Positions 12,991-24,800 of a stretch of DNA of 64,000 nucleotides are shown here, one piece after another. The translations under genes and the position numbers were made by a program. This stretch comes from Phorcus lineatus (Eukaryota > Mollusca > Gastropoda > Trochida > Trochidae). The stretch spans positions 32,046,908 to 32,110,907 of the forward strand of contig OV121083.1 in the NCBI GenBank assembly GCA_921293015.1, read 5' to 3'. The notes beneath the pieces were generated by a model. The model made no database searches. It saw only the letters and a list, made by a program, of their open reading frames with translations, and was not told the origin of the DNA. The number at the start of each line of letters is the position of its first letter. The stretch's first letter is position 1.

Positions 12991-13001
12991 ATTAAGAGCA
13001 G

Positions 13002-13247
13002 TCAAAGAGTATATTTTAAAAAATTATTCCTGAAATCAGCATACATGTCTTGTTCTAGGATCGGCATATTCTGTTTAATAATTCCAAATAGGTCTGGGTT
13101 TTTTGGATTATTTGTGGAAACATATGCAGCAGTTGGTTGCTCGTTGACTTCTTTATGTTTAACAACCAATAACTCGCTTGTCTTTATCGATTGTGCTTTC
13201 TTGATTCCGTCTTCTATTAAGGCAATGGGATATCCACGCTGACGCAT
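13002..13247 (-). pseudogene. Penelope-like retroelement fragment
   Basis: An 81-codon minus-strand ORF starts RQRGYPIALIEDGIKKA and continues to NPKNPDLFGIIKQNMPIL. An RRGYP-type motif followed by a segment of this kind is, from memory, found downstream of the reverse transcriptase in Penelope-like proteins. Only this piece is present. Assignment rests on motif recall, not a search. Confidence 0.45.
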
Positions 13248-13259
13248 GAAAGATGTCAG

Positions 13260-14060
13260 TCATATATATACATTTATATGTTTGTAAGCAAAATATTTTT
13301 TCATGTTGATAACAGAATTTTTAACACACAGCAAAAATAAGAAAATTAAAAACACAAAGCCCTTTCATTCACTCACTCATTCACACCCTTGTAATCCCTA
13401 AAATCATTAAATTTAGTTTTATTCCAGTATCTTGTTTTTTCTATTAAATAATAGTATTTCTATTCGTTCTTAAAATGTAATAGTTGATGGGTTATCTTAC
13501 GCAGTTTACATTTATAAATGTGGTACTTGGCTTATAGTAATATTAAATCGATATACTGCATATCTCTCGATATTACTCACTATCCTCACTCAAGTAATCT
13601 ACCTCGTAAGTTATTTAACAAATATTTACGTATTCAGGTAGTAAAGGCCGGAAGTATTTAAAGTTACGTTACATTAAATCCGCATGAACTACGATATCGG
13701 AAATATTAAAATTTTGCTCAGAACCAGAAAAGCGGAAACGACAGCAGCTATGGTCAATCTAATAACAATGTTAATACTGTGTTATTAAATTTTAATTTAC
13801 AACATTGCTTTCATAAAACATATTTCATGATTTGTTCTCAGTTCAGAGTTTAGGTAAATTCAATAGCTGCACACAATACTAGTTCAGCCGTTTCCAAGTG
13901 TCAATAATGTATCCGTTTTGTGCACAGCTAACCATAGATTTTTATATGTCCAAGCCGACAGCGGCTGTCTTAACGTTTTCATTGTTGATTGCAGGCAAAT
14001 TGCAAAGAATGTTTAGTATTTCATTGCATCGATAGAAAGGTTAAGTGAATGCATAAGTGC
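13260..14060. other. Intergenic, nothing recognised
   Basis: AT-rich spacer between two LINE relics lying tail to tail. No feature that I can support. Confidence 0.4.
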
Positions 14061-14069
14061 TCGTAAACC

Positions 14070-17000
14070 TTAAAATAGCCAATTTAAACCGTAAAAGCGT
14101 GCACTAGTGCCTTTAATCAGTTGGGTATTTACAGGTAGAATTCTGTGAAGCAGCCTGATTTGCATCCATCTTAGTTTTGGATCACAAGCAGTTTTGAATG
14201 GTTTGATAAACACATCAAGATCCTTAATATTGAACAACATCTCATCTTCCAATTTCTCAATTACCTTAAGTCTTTCATTGTTATCGGTCAATCTAAATTA
14301 TATTTTTTGGATCCCTTTTTACATTCAAAACGATTTCTCATGCTTAAAAATGTATTGTTATCTAGCGATACCTCTGTGGGGTTTTTAATATCCAGAAACT
14401 CAAGATATTTTTCAATTTCTTTTAAAATTACATTAAATTCAAGAAAATTCACTTGGAAAAACATGTCAAAATTATCCAAGAGACATAAAATCTCCATTAT
14501 CAATCAGCAAGCAGGAAATACTGATAGTGTCATACTCATAAAATGTTCTGCTTTTAAAGATTTTTGTTATCAATAAGTATATTTTTTATTATACAGGAGT
14601 GGTTCCCAAAGGAAGTCTTCACAAGTGATTGGTTTAGAATTATAGCTGTAATTAGCAAAATCATTCATAGTATCTCTCCAGAAATGATTTTCTAATGATT
14701 CTGCAAGCATAACTGGAAATTCACTGCCATTAGTTAGGATCTTTAAGTACTGTCAGCAAATCATTAGAAAATAGTTTTATCCACTTCCTGTTATAATTAG
14801 CACAAAGTAGTTTTCTCATCCATGTGATGTTTAAAGCATCAACATAGGCGTATATATTTATCATTCCAAGCCCACCTTCAGCAACTGGTCTACATACTGT
14901 TGACTGCTGTATTTTATCAGGCTTACCATCCCAGATGAAATTAAGTAATTTGGAAATGAGCAACGATTTAATAATAACAATTTTTCAAAGAGGAATTATG
15001 GTTCTTTTCATCCATCTTTTTATAATTTCTTCTATTTCATATATTTTACTTTCAAAATTAATTTTGATCATCTTATTGCAATCTATTTAGAATATCAATC
15101 CCGGAATCCTAAAATTCAGCGCAAGTTTAGGTCTGGTCTAAATTCAGTATTTACTAATTTTAGACTTTCCTATCCATTAAACTTCTGATTTTTAATAATT
15201 GATCTTCAGTCCTGAAATTTGTGCAAAGAGGTCTAAAGTGTTAATGGCAGCCTCGAAATATATCTGTGAACCATCCAGGATAAATTCTGTATCATCTGCA
15301 TATTGCGCAATCAAGTATTCGATGTTATCTATCATAATACCTTAATTTATTTTCACAAGAGCTGATAGAATTTCTGCACATAATAAAGACATATACGGTG
15401 ATAATGGATCACCTTGCCTACAGCCCCGATGAATTGATATCCATGGTGACATTCCTCCATTGCTAATCAAGCTAGATTTGGAGTCTTTATAAAGAACAGA
15501 AAACCAGTGTGAAATAGTTTCCCATATCCAAAGAATCTCAAAATTTTGAAAATAAAAGACCATGATATGGAATCAAAAGCTTTTTCAAAATCTATGAGTA
15601 ATAGCTTCAGAAAAAATGGATTCTGTAAGTAGTATCAAGTCATGTGTCATACAAATATCTTCTTCAATGTATCGATCTGACATAATTCCAGTTTTTTCTT
15701 CGCTTATTATACCCTCCGAAATTTTATTTTTGACAGAGTTATGGCCCTTGCTTCTGAAATTGGACTGGATGCTTCAATGGGGACAAGTTTTCTCAGATAG
15801 TACCACACTTAGGTGAATGAAAGTTTGGTTTGGGACACACCTGTTGAGGCTCGTGTTCGAAAGCCATTTCCGAAATATCATTTTGGAGCAATTGGACTTG
15901 TAGCGATTAACAGATCTGTTGCTCCAATGGGGACACATTTACTCTTAAACTATTACAGTAACTTTTAGTAAATCAGGTTATCCAGAATCATATATTAATT
16001 CAGAATAGATTTTTAAAAATATTTGTTAATTTTTTTCTCCTTCTCAAGTCTCAGTGACATGCTCCCTAGTAGCGGTACCGGTAACATGCACATGTAGTCC
16101 TCACTTTAACACACTATCAGTCACTACTTTATGATTGTGATAAATATCTATAGAAATTCATTTAACTTGGGATATTATTAAGCATGTACATGTAACATTC
16201 AGATCACCTATTGCAATATCATCAAAAACCTTTTGCATAGCTGGAAATCAGACGGGCTGTGGAGGTATGTGAGCCATGCTCTTTTATTATATGAGGAAGA
16301 ACTTTTTAAAATCTATTTGCAATGACGGAAGATAGAAGTTAATAAGAGGAGTTTAGCAAAGTAATTAGGCGCCAATTCTTCATAAATAGTTTTGGTTTGT
16401 CACCTTTGGGAATACAGGTTATAAACCCTTGTTTCTGAGTAGTTGACAAGTTGCCAGTTTCATAGCTAAAATTCAGTGTTCTTAGTAGAAAGTCCCCAAG
16501 GTCAATCCAGAATTGTTTTAAAAATTCATAGGAGAAACCATCAGAGCCTTGGCTCTTGTTATTTCTGGATCTTTTTTAAGTGCTTAGAGCAGTTCTTCTT
16601 TAGTTATTGGCCCTTCAACACTCTCTGGATTTTCAATCTTACAGATTTCATGCTCACTTACTAGGCTATGGAGATCAAGGTCTTTACCTAATTGTTCTTT
16701 TTGTGAATATAAATCTTCATAAAATTTTGTTGCTTCTTTTATAATGTCCTCAACAGAAGTAACTATTTTACCATAAGTTGATCATACCATCTAGCTTTCT
16801 TTGTCGTAGTTTTTGTAATTCCTGTTTTTTTGTTTTCTTATTCTTCAATAGTATCTTCTCTATATTTATTTTCAAGGTTTTCTATTTCTGAGCTTAAATT
16901 GTCCTCTTTATTGTTCATTTCGTTTTTTGTAAGTTATTGACTTTCCTCTAATATTCATAAGTAGTGTTTCAAAGAAAAGGTGGTCATTAATAGAGAATTT

Positions 17001-17800
17001 CATTTCACTATCAGAAACATTATCCACTTCATCTGATTTATAATCTGGAGACGCATATTCCTTTTTCGTGGACAAGATAAACTTTTAATTTCTTCTACAT
17101 AACATTTATTCTGTAATAAAGAATTATTAAATCTCCAATATGTGGATCTTTTTACTGGTTCTTCCATTTGTAAATTAAAGCTAACTAATGAGTGATCTGT
17201 TCTACAGCCTGGCGAAATTTTTGCTTGGGATGTATGTCTGCAAAGATTTTCTGACAAAAGAAAATAAACAAATCTAGCTTGCTTCATGGGTTTTGTACGA
17301 CGCCATGAATATTGTCTTAAACCAGGTTTACTATCCCGCCATACGTCAATTAGATTTAGTTTACCTATTAGTTCCACTAATTGCTCTCTTGCTTTAGGAT
17401 TGTTAATATTCTAATTGTTTCATGTATCCCTGTCTTGATGAAGGGTAAGGTTAAGATCACCACCAAGAAGACAAGAAACGTTACCAAAATCTTAAAATTC
17501 TGTAAGTATCATTTGATAAAATTCTGGAGAATCACAGTTTGGGCCATATATGTTACCAATAGACATTCTGCAGCCATTTAGTGTGATATCAATGAGTAAG
17601 AAATTTTCAGAGTCTTGTTTATAGACTTGATGTAACTTATATTCCGTTTTATTGTTAACAAGAAAAGCAACACCTCTGGACTGACTGGAATGGCAGTTTA
17701 AGATAACATCATTGATCTAATATATTTCTCATCTTTATGTGTAAAGTATGTAGCTTGAATTAAGTACAATGAGAATACTAGTATTGTAAATCGTTTAAAG
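14070..17800 (-). mobile_element. L1/Tx1-like LINE relic, minus strand
   Basis: Reading leftward from 17800, the order is as expected for an L1-type ORF2. The endonuclease C-terminal half is at 17377-17000 (LNLIDVWRDSKPGLRQYSWR, then CRTDHSLVSFNL and YWRFNNSLLQN). A linker and an RT start follow at 16900-16330. The RT core is at 15563-15342 (HRGCRQGDPLSPY, CAEIL), then 14963-14730 (FIWDGKPDKIQQS, VAEGGLGMINIY) and a C-terminal piece at 14291-14070 (LRWMQIRLLHRILPVNTQL). Stops and shifts are frequent. A non-LINE insertion interrupts the RT at about 15600-16330. The 3' end is near 14060. Confidence 0.8.
15600..16330. repeat. Insertion inside the minus-strand LINE
   Basis: Reverse-transcriptase similarity stops near 15600 and resumes near 16330. 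The intervening DNA holds GAGTTATGGCCCTTG, a word widespread in bivalve repeats, and two similar phrases (GATGCTTCAATGGGGACA near 15770, TTGCTCCAATGGGGACACAT near 15930). Element type is unknown and boundaries are approximate. Confidence 0.35.
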
Positions 17801-17805
17801 TTTCA

Positions 17806-18540
17806 TTGGGAGAAAATACTAGAAATGCCATTTATTCCTTATTACTTTCAATTACAAAAAGTTGCAGTATACATTACGATGTACTAAGTCACATTCCAAA
17901 CCAAACACCATATACTAATTATAAGGTGAAATGGGAAATGGACTTCGAAACAAATATATTTGTGAAAATGACTGGAAATCTTACCAAAGGATCATATATC
18001 GAGCCCATAGAAATACAGATTTAGATCATTACTGCATAAGATTTTGTCAACAAACCTACTTTTGTTAAGATGGGTTATATTCAGTCAGTTAGTCAGAGTC
18101 AGTTATGATCTGAAACTGAAAGTTTAATCCATTTTTCGACTGTCCAAAATCAAAGAAAATATGGAATGATTTATTGACTTGGGTAAAATCAAGAACAGAT
18201 ATCTACCGAATATTGATAAGGAGAAAATATCCTTTGGTTTTCCCGAGAATAGGAATGATGTCCTTTATCTAATCATACAATTGACAAATTTACACTTTAT
18301 GAAATGAAACCATACACTCGTACGCCAGGATTTGAAAAATCAGGCATAAAATTAATAAAGTCTACAATATCGAGAAAACATATGCATGTCTTCCTGCGAC
18401 ATTTGCTTCCACATCCCATTGGCGGCATGATAGAATTCTATGGGATACAGAGTACGTTGGCAGCATGTAACCAAACACTATCAGATTTGCACGATCATAC
18501 GTACCATTGTACTAAAGCAGCTGAACTAAGAGAAATGTAA
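17806..18540 (+). mobile_element. LINE 3' fragment, plus strand
   Basis: An ORF at 17806-18024 contains HYDVLSHIPNQTPY and YKVKWEMDF, matching the layout just before the terminal domain of L1/Tx1-like ORF2 proteins. The following sequence in shifted frames gives LIHFSTVQNQRKYGMIY, which parallels the histidine and tryptophan region of that domain. No intact protein. Confidence 0.45.
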
Positions 18541-18596
18541 TTTTAGGATGGTCTAATTGTTTGTCAAATGAACTAATTGTTATGGTTCGTAAAATA

Positions 18597-18672
18597 GATA
18601 AAACATGACCCGCCCACAAGCACTTTCCTACACCCTAAGGGGGCCCTCCTCACCCACGGGTCATGTTTTATC
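18597..18672. repeat. Perfect 16-bp inverted repeat, 44-nt loop
   Basis: GATAAAACATGACCCG and its exact complement flank a GC-richer loop containing a CCCTAAGGGGG core. It may be a small inverted-repeat element or a structured end of a larger one. No target duplication is obvious. Confidence 0.55.
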
Positions 18673-19289
18673 CTACACCTAATTTTCGATTACGATTACT
18701 TGATAGGTGTCATGTTCATAACCTGTTGGCCGGTCAAAATATATCACTGTGGAAATGAGGTACGTACAAGTTACATCCCGTGGTCTTACCGGTTACAACC
18801 CGGGGGAAAGAAATGTAACCATATGTGATACGATCTCGAAAAGGCTATTTGAAATGAAGCACAATACGTGAGCTTGGTTGACATAACATAATAAAACAAA
18901 CATTCATACGGTGCTTCGTTTTCTGTCATTGGTAATGAGTCAATGTAATGAGTAACGCCAATGGCGCGTAAAGCAGATTCAGGTAGCGGGAAACCGTTTC
19001 GCTTCAGTTTGTACGAGAATCACTTGTTCTTCATCTGCGATCTAACGGTATTTCAATCACCCTTCTCAACTTATATGCCATGACTTCAAATAGTAAAAGT
19101 TCTGAACATTTTCTTCTCTATACATACTCTTAAAAAAGTAGGGGATATTCAGAGACAATTCCAAACTGCGGAAATGCACTGCTGTATGTTAATAACAGGC
19201 CAATTGCCTAAACATGAACATGAACAGTTGATATGGGTGACTTACTGACACCATTTCACTCTCAAAGAGATACACTGTCAAAAGTGAAA

Positions 19290-19855
19290 ATGGACTTTTC
19301 TTGTATCGTTTTCGTGAAACAACTATTGGTATGTTTAACCAAGATTGGCGATCGACATTAGATAATAGTTTAAGATACGATTCATATCGCATTTTTAAAA
19401 CCTTACTCCAACCTGAAACTATTTACTGCAATTAACATCTAAGAAGCTAAGCCGTTCATTAATTCGCTTTAGATTAGGACTGTCAAACCTAATGATCAAT
19501 GAAGGAAGACAAAGGTGGATCGATAGAACCAAAAGAATATGCCCGATATGTAAAAATGGTATTGAAAACGAAAAACACGTTTTGTTTGTTTGTCAACCAT
19601 TCGAAGATTTGCGTAAACAGACCTAACATATCTAAGGCTCAAATCATAGCTTTCAAACAAATTCTTTCTTCTGATGTGAATACTAAAATTCTTAAGCCTT
19701 CCCAATATGTTACCTGTGCCATGTCTCTGAGAGATGACCTGTTAAAATCTACGTTGTAGCTATACTTTATGATCGAACTGTTTAACTCTATTACATATAA
19801 CTGCTATGTATATGGGCCGGAGGCCTTTCATACAATAAATATCTTTGATTTTGAC
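19290..19855 (+). mobile_element. LINE 3' fragment with terminal zinc-binding region
   Basis: A frame ending near 19620 reads RLGLSNLMINEGRQRW, then RICPICKNGIENEKHVLFVC. This is the Cys-Cys-His-Cys region found at the C-terminus of several LINE reverse transcriptases. Downstream, GGGCCGGAGGCCTTTC and AATAAA resemble a LINE 3' tail. Stops break the frame. Confidence 0.6.
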
Positions 19856-19910
19856 TGAGTAATTGCTCAACCGATCCTCAGATATTCAGCACTTCGTCGT
19901 GGCAGGCGTC

Positions 19911-20848
19911 TAATCAACCGTCCAATAACGTTTTGGGGCAATTTGTACCACTCCTTTCGCTGCGCCACGGCAAATTCTTGCAGTGTTGTTGGTTGACGTT
20001 GACGCCGACGAACACGTCTTCGGAATCATGTCCCAGACATGCTCTCTAAGGGAAAGGTCAGGTCTCATGGCTGGCCAAGGCATATTTACACTATGGTGAC
20101 GCTGGAGGTAATCATTCCCGACAAGAGCGCGTTGGGCACGGGAATCATCATCTTGAAAGATGAAACGTCGACCTGCACGTTGAGCAAAGGGAAGAACTAG
20201 CGCTTGCGGTGCAAGGATGTGGCCACGGTAGTACACACCAGTTACCCTTCCTTTAACAATATGTAAGCCCGTTCTGCCAGTCGTGGTGATTTCTCCCCAC
20301 ACCATAACAGTCCCACGCCCGAATTTGTCATGTTGTATGACGTTAACGTTACCTTGACGCTCATTTACACGCCTTCAAACGCGAACACGAAATCTCGGGT
20401 ATATCTGGACTCATCTGAGAACATTACACGCGCCCATCGACGATTATCGAAATTTATATGCTGCTTACACCATTGACTCCTGTTTGCCATGTGCTGGCGA
20501 GTTAATGGAGGCACAGCACGCTGTCGTCACGCATGCAAATTGGCTGCATGTAGGTGATTTTTAATCGTTTGGGGTGTAATACGAATTCTGTTATATTACA
20601 GAAAGCTGATTGCCCGTTTGTGCTCGATTTCGCAGGACCTGAGTGTATCGATCCTGGGCTTGTGTAGTGGCTCTAGGACGATCTGAACGAGGTCTATCAT
20701 CAACATCGAGTGCTTATTGGTACCGGTTACACTGTCTGCTGATCATAGACTGTGAAACATTAAGCATGTTGGCTACTGCTCGCTGTGTAGAACCCATTTA
20801 AAGCATGCCATTAGCACGAAGACGTTCATCGTGTTGAAGACGCCTCAT
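19911..20848 (-). pseudogene. Tc1-like transposase pseudogene
   Basis: The minus-strand start at 20848 gives a helix-turn-helix region (QRAVANMLNVSQSMISRQ, then DDRPRSDRPRATTQAQDRY). The DDE catalytic half follows in the ORF at 20305-19910, with VMVWGEITTTGRTGL, FQDDDSRAQRA (second Asp) and RPDLSLREHVWD (third acidic residue). Several stops and frame shifts separate the halves. I did not find clear terminal inverted repeats, unlike the two Tc1 copies at 31.5 and 54.7 kb. Confidence 0.8.
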
Positions 20849-20849
20849 T

Positions 20850-21700
20850 GCAAATTAAACGTAACTTATTAAAGCAAAGATAGTCTTAACAGTTAATGTT
20901 ATGCAAGAATCGATAGGGAAGTAAACATGGATAGGATAAACCAGCAGGCGGTAGTTTTCATGAACCATTCCATCGAGTGTCAAATTTGACAATGAATCCC
21001 TCCAACGTGTATAGCGCTATTGCGTGTCGCACATGCAGCTCAGTGGTTCTGTTGGGGCGATAATTTCTTCTTCCGTGAACATACTCTCAAAGCATGTGTC
21101 CATGACTATTTATCATATAGCATAGGTATTTGAATTTCAATATCCCCTGCTTAAGAGTACATATATCCTATAAAACTACTTTTTTGTCCTCTGGATTTTT
21201 CAATGCCACTCTTACATCACCTCATCATATGTATCATGTGAATGGCACGTCTCCTCAACACTCTGATTTAATTTTTTCCACCAGATCGATGTCGAGATAA
21301 GAGCAGACCCGAGACAAGAGAGGAACCGTCACTTGCGATAACCAGCCAGAGGAGATAATCAGAACTGCTCCTCTCGCAAGCAGAAAAACTTCGGGGTCAA
21401 AACAGGGGGGAAGGGGAGGGAGTGCTTCACGCATTTTGGTAACGTGGTTTCTCATTGCATGGAAAATCCAACAGAAAGAAGGGTAACAAACCTAGAGACA
21501 GTTATTTTTTAAATTTTACTAATATGATGTATAAGGTTGACTTTGCGAAGATCAAACCTTTAAAAGTGTAACTTTGTAATTTTTTAAAAGGGTGGGTTTC
21601 TTTTATATCAAATATCTTTTTTAAAATAGAAATTATTGTAAGATTTGAATGTGTATGTTGAAACTCCAATCTATTCACACATCAAATTATGTTTATTTTG
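20850..21700. other. Upstream region of the receptor gene
   Basis: Presumed promoter or 5' UTR territory for the gene starting at 21744. A GC-richer patch lies at 21240-21480, with a 66-codon minus-strand ORF that I do not accept as coding. No clear TATA box was identified and a non-coding first exon cannot be excluded. Confidence 0.35.
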
Positions 21701-21743
21701 GTTGATTATTATAGAATAACTGATTATACCAAGGCGCAAGGTT

Positions 21744-21828
21744 ATGGATCTGACCAATTTGTATCGGTACCTCGTGCTGGGTGTCATGTTTTCACAGATA
21801 AAAGCATTTCTTCCGCAAATGTATGGAG
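21744..21828 (+). CDS. Receptor exon 1: signal peptide
   Basis: The ATG opens MDLTNLYRYLVLGVMFSQIK, a basic-then-hydrophobic leader with a likely cleavage after the alanine at residue 21. The exon ends in phase 1 before GTAATA. Further 5' UTR lies upstream. Confidence 0.7.
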
Positions 21829-24800
21829 GTAATACTTCTTATGTACTTTGTATTTCATGCTTATTTATTTATTTATGTATTTATTCATGTGTGCGTGTTT
21901 CTAAGTATCTTGTTTATTTATTTATTCGATCAAAATACATTAGGTATAAACAGCTTCAGTTTTGCGAATTGTATATTTAAACCATAATAGACAGTATAGG
22001 GTAACTTGTGTGAAATGGCTATCTTTCCTACACTTAGACTTTATCAATTACATGTCCAGATTTTATGTCCCAGTCAATACCATCTTTTTCATATATTTAC
22101 GAGGAGATATAAAAATACAATTATCATCAAGAGCTACTGACCAACTCGGATAGAATTTTTGCATCAACATTAGTAATTGTTATCTAGTTAATGACCAAGA
22201 GCTATCTACTTCACCACAATCAGTCTTATGCTAGATGATTCGACACACCAGTATACTAAGTATTTAGAATAACGAGGCGCACAATGAAGTTTTGTCACTT
22301 AACTGCTTAACGTAATGACAAGATTAGATACAACTTGCATATAGGAAAGGGCTTTCCAAAAGGATAAGAGCACCGTACAAAAGTTTTGTGATGGTTCAGG
22401 AAGATCGCCATGTAAAAATAAAAATGGTTATGAATGAGTCCGGTTTGAGTTATGGCGGTGCACGGAACATCATTCACAACCAACTGCACGTGCTGTTCAA
22501 AATGTCAAAAAGCTTTTTCTCGTTAACCGACTCCTCTTCGAGGGACCTGTCCCGATAGGTGATGGAGTTTCTAGACCAGGATACAGAAGATATCTTCAGA
22601 CGCCTTAGACTATCTTGTTACCATGGTAGATCGTGAGCTTTTTTACGGCTTTCTCAGACAAAACATGAGTAAAAAGTAGACAAATGCAACGCCACCAAAA
22701 AAGAAAGGTCAAGTCCAACAGTCTGCAGTAGTGGGGCCATTCTCAACGGACTTAAAAGATAGCAGACCATCACCGGGCATAATACTGCAACCTTCTTAGC
22801 AAGATACGCGATACCATCAGACAACTACGCCGTCGGTTGTTCGCTTGCTGACTGACAACACAAAAAACCACATCAATCAAGCAGCTGTCTTGGAAGCAAG
22901 ATGAGATGACTTCGATATCCTATGGCATTGACCCAGTTCTCATTTACATTCTAAAAATGTTAAAAGGACAAAGAAGCAAAGAAAAGGTCTTCTCAATCTG
23001 AGATCTTAAAATCAGAAATCACCTATCGCTCGGCTTTACGGATCTCAACCAGGTGACCTTGCACCAATTCAAACAGACGCCCGCTAAAATAAGAGCAAAT
23101 CCTGACGAATGTCTCGTCCTTGTTTGGCTGGAGTGCAACGGTCATCTGACAAAACCACTATCGATCGTTACTAAGATAAGAAACGCAGCGAGGTACGCGT
23201 GAACGATTCGACCCCTTTTCAAAGAGGCTGAAATTCTAACCTGAAAAGTCTTGGTGATAATCATAAATTTTTAGCTCATCTGGCCTGAAAGGCTTGACGG
23301 GCTTGTAGTGGCATGACATGGCTTCCGTCCGTCCGTCTGTAGACTTTTCACTATTTCGACTTCTTCTCCAGAGCCATTGACTTAAAAAATCCAAAAGCTT
23401 GTGTACAGACTCCATGACTAATGAGTTTTCTAATTTATAGATTTGGTGACCCTGTGACCCCTGTTAAGGGCCTCAGGGGGCCACGCCTCAAAAACCTATT
23501 TTCATCTTCTCCAGAAGCAAGACACCCAGAAAACTTAGATCTCGTGTACTGACTCCTTAGCTGATAGGGTTTCTGATTTATAGGTCTGGTATTCTGTGAC
23601 CCCTCATTAGGGCCACAGGGACCACACGCTTAAAACCTATTTTCATCTTCTTATCTAGATTAAAGAGTCATAGCAAAATGAAACCATGTGTACTGGCTCG
23701 ATTGCTGATGGGGATTCTAATTCATATATTTGGTGACCCTGTGACCCTACGGAGACCACGACCTTAAAACCTATTTTCCAAAGGCAAAAGACCTTTAAAG
23801 CTAAAGTCTTGTGTACAGACGGCTTAACTGATAAGGATTATAAAAAATGGATTTGATGATCCTATGGTAGCTCATTTGGTGACCCTGTCACCATATTAAA
23901 CAATTGTAGATAGCCTGAAGAGCTACAGAGCTAATGGCTCTACTTTTATTTCTAATTACGATATTGATTAAAAAAGAATTTATTCAGGACTCTTTCATGT
24001 CAAAAAGAGGACATTGAAACTTAGTTTACAAAATTTCAATTACAGAGCTTTCTGCGTCCTATGAATTCTACTTCCTAGGAGAGACGATACAATTTACGTG
24101 TAGGGTGACCAACTCCAGTGTGCTGTCCGTTATAAATTCCTCTACAGATGATGTCTACCTCCGCCGTTCTAAATCCCATAAAGCGTTAGGTCTAGTGACG
24201 TCATGTGACAAGACGTCAGTGACGGTCGAGATGGAAGTGACGTCAATAAATGACAGGGGCATATACTACTGCACTGTGGGACCAGCACCTCAGGAGCACC
24301 TTGGCCTCGGCAACTGGTTCATTCAGGTTGAATGTAAGTATTTTGCTGTTCCTCGTTAAATAAATAAAAAGTCTCTCGGAAAAATTCCCTTTATGATTGA
24401 AGAGAGTCGCGTCAGACATGTGACAGGCCAAAACGAAAACAATTAAACACTAGATCCTATTCATAAATGCTTACTTATTGTTAAATTTTGCTGAAGTCCC
24501 TTGATAATGATAACATTGTAGAATTTTTACAACATTTGACTTTTTTCTCTGCAAATATTTGCTAATCACGTAACACGATGACATCATTACAGACCTTTCC
24601 CTTCCATTCTAAATCTTTAATTACTTTATTCACAATTTCTGTGAAAACTTCAACCCATACATAGGTCTATATCAGGATAGGACGTCATTTCGAGATTGCA
24701 CTGTATGAATCAAATGTCAAATTCAACACGAGATTTGAGTTTTTACGAGTTGTTGTTATGAATAAGTGTACTAATGCCTACAGTAAATAACGCCTACAGG

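Noticed and set aside
21255-21455. 66-codon minus-strand ORF in a GC-richer patch
   Set aside because: No homologous domain recognised and no splice partner. More likely promoter or 5' UTR sequence of the receptor gene.
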